A stretch of 64,000 bases of DNA from JACKII01 sp965222315. Lineage in GTDB: Bacteria > Pseudomonadota > Alphaproteobacteria > Bin95. The first letter of the stretch is position 1, and each line of letters opens with the position of its first letter. Where the stretch lies: positions 2,790,001 to 2,854,000 of the forward strand of contig OZ244951.1 in assembly GCA_965222315.1 (NCBI GenBank), in the 5' to 3' direction. Shown piece after piece: positions 63,405-64,000 of the stretch. The translations under genes and the position numbers were made by a program. Below the pieces are notes generated by a model, which worked only from the letters and a program-made list of their open reading frames with translations, had not been told where the DNA came from and ran no database searches.

Positions 63405-63914
63405 CTAATACCCCTTGTTGCCGCGCGCAATGGCGGCAGAACCTGTGCGGGCAACGTCGGTCATACCGAGCGGCCGCATCAGGTCGATAAACGCGTTTAC
63501 CTTCTCGCTTGAGCCGGTGATTTCGAACGCGAAGGAATCGTTCGTTGAGTCCACAGCCCGCGCGCGAAACACGTCGGCAATGCGCAACGCCTCCACCCGG
63601 TGTTCGCCCTTGCCAACTACCTTGACCAGCGCCAATTCGCGGCTGACGAACGGTCCTTCGTCCGTCAGATCGGAGACGGTGCGCACCGGCACCAACCGGG
63701 ATAGTTGCGCTTTGATCTGCTCAATGATCATCGGCGTGCCCGATGTCACAACCGTGATACGGGAGAGGCGTTCTTCCGGGTTTACCTCCGCAACAGTCAG
63801 GCTTTCGATATTGTAGCCGCGGCCCGAAAACAGACCGATCACCCGCGCCAGCACACCGGGTTCGTTATCCACCAACACCGAGATGGTGTGCTGTTCAATG
63901 TTATGCGTACTCAA
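63405..63914 (-). CDS. ilvH: Acetolactate synthase small (regulatory) subunit
   Basis: 169 residues with an N-terminal ACT domain (about 9-85, ISVLVDNEPGVLARVIGLFSGRGYNIESL) that binds valine for feedback inhibition, and a C-terminal domain (FRARAVDSTNDSFAFEITG). It stabilises and regulates the catalytic IlvB subunit, expected just upstream beyond the window. Name ilvN is equivalent. Confidence 0.95.
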   Translation of the reverse strand: MSTHNIEQHTISVLVDNEPGVLARVIGLFSGRGYNIESLTVAEVNPEERLSRITVVTSGTPMIIEQIKAQLSRLVPVRTVSDLTDEGPFVSRELALVKVVGKGEHRVEALRIADVFRARAVDSTNDSFAFEITGSSEKVNAFIDLMRPLGMTDVARTGSAAIARGNKGY

Positions 63915-64000
63915 TCAAGCCTCCGACGCGGGAAGCGTCCATCATCAGTGATCATTGTTGCCCAGGGTGTGGGCAGATGGTTCCGCGACTGCTTAAACCA

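Noticed and set aside
63915..64000. End of ilvB at the right edge
   Set aside because: No frame in the last 86 bases shows a recognisable acetolactate synthase large-subunit C-terminus.

Overview
The window looks like an alphaproteobacterial chromosome, probably a Rhodospirillales-type, aerobic, possibly marine heterotroph. The evidence is high GC, densely packed short operons, a cell-shape cluster ordered mreB-mreC-mreD-mrdA-rodA next to ilvC/ilvH, abundant ABC and TRAP transporters, and a 2-oxoacid:acceptor oxidoreductase with its own flavoprotein subunit. The genus cannot be named from the sequence alone.

Layout. 1-4.0 kb (+): branched-chain amino acid ABC importer (binding protein end, livH, livM, livG, livF), with repeat-filled gaps after the binding protein and after livH. 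4.0-8.8 kb (-): korB, korA and a FAD/Fe-S NAD(P)H oxidoreductase, ending at a rho-independent terminator. 9-14.4 kb: a PhnZ/TmpB-like HD oxygenase, a Crp-type regulator divergent from an isopenicillin-N-synthase-like oxygenase and a GNAT-nitrilase fusion, then a translationally coupled pair made of a SpeD-like protein and a SET-domain protein. 14.7-26.8 kb: two flavin monooxygenases with a VOC protein, M20 peptidase, amidase, malate/lactate-type dehydrogenase, class II DAHP synthase, a nicotinate phosphoribosyltransferase-like protein and a BCCT transporter. 27-38.3 kb (-): a ferredoxin-molybdopterin oxidoreductase fusion with a small membrane partner, a TPR glycosyltransferase of the O-GlcNAc transferase type, and a TAXI-type TRAP transporter with two tandem paralogous binding proteins. 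A degraded selB 3' end follows.

38.79-55.28 kb is a genomic island inserted at the 3' end of a tRNA-Lys(CTT) gene. A 47-bp direct repeat with one mismatch, copied from the tRNA 3' portion, marks both ends. It carries a tyrosine integrase, a 1543-residue RTX calcium-binding protein with 97-residue internal repeats, an AlpA-like small DNA-binding protein, an uncharacterised zinc-ribbon protein, a protein with a family-A/T7-like polymerase palm signature followed by iteron-like repeats, and a type I restriction-modification operon with an uncharacterised gene embedded between hsdS and hsdR. This island holds most of the accessory novelty.

55.3-64 kb (-): an intact IS3-family (IS2-like) element with 5-bp target duplications sits against the end of rodA. 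Then follow the elongasome genes rodA, mrdA, mreD, mreC, mreB, and ilvC and ilvH of branched-chain amino acid synthesis.

Reading frames, motifs, overlaps, inverted repeats and the att and IS boundaries were read directly from the sequence. Functional names rest on recalled family signatures; no database search was run.
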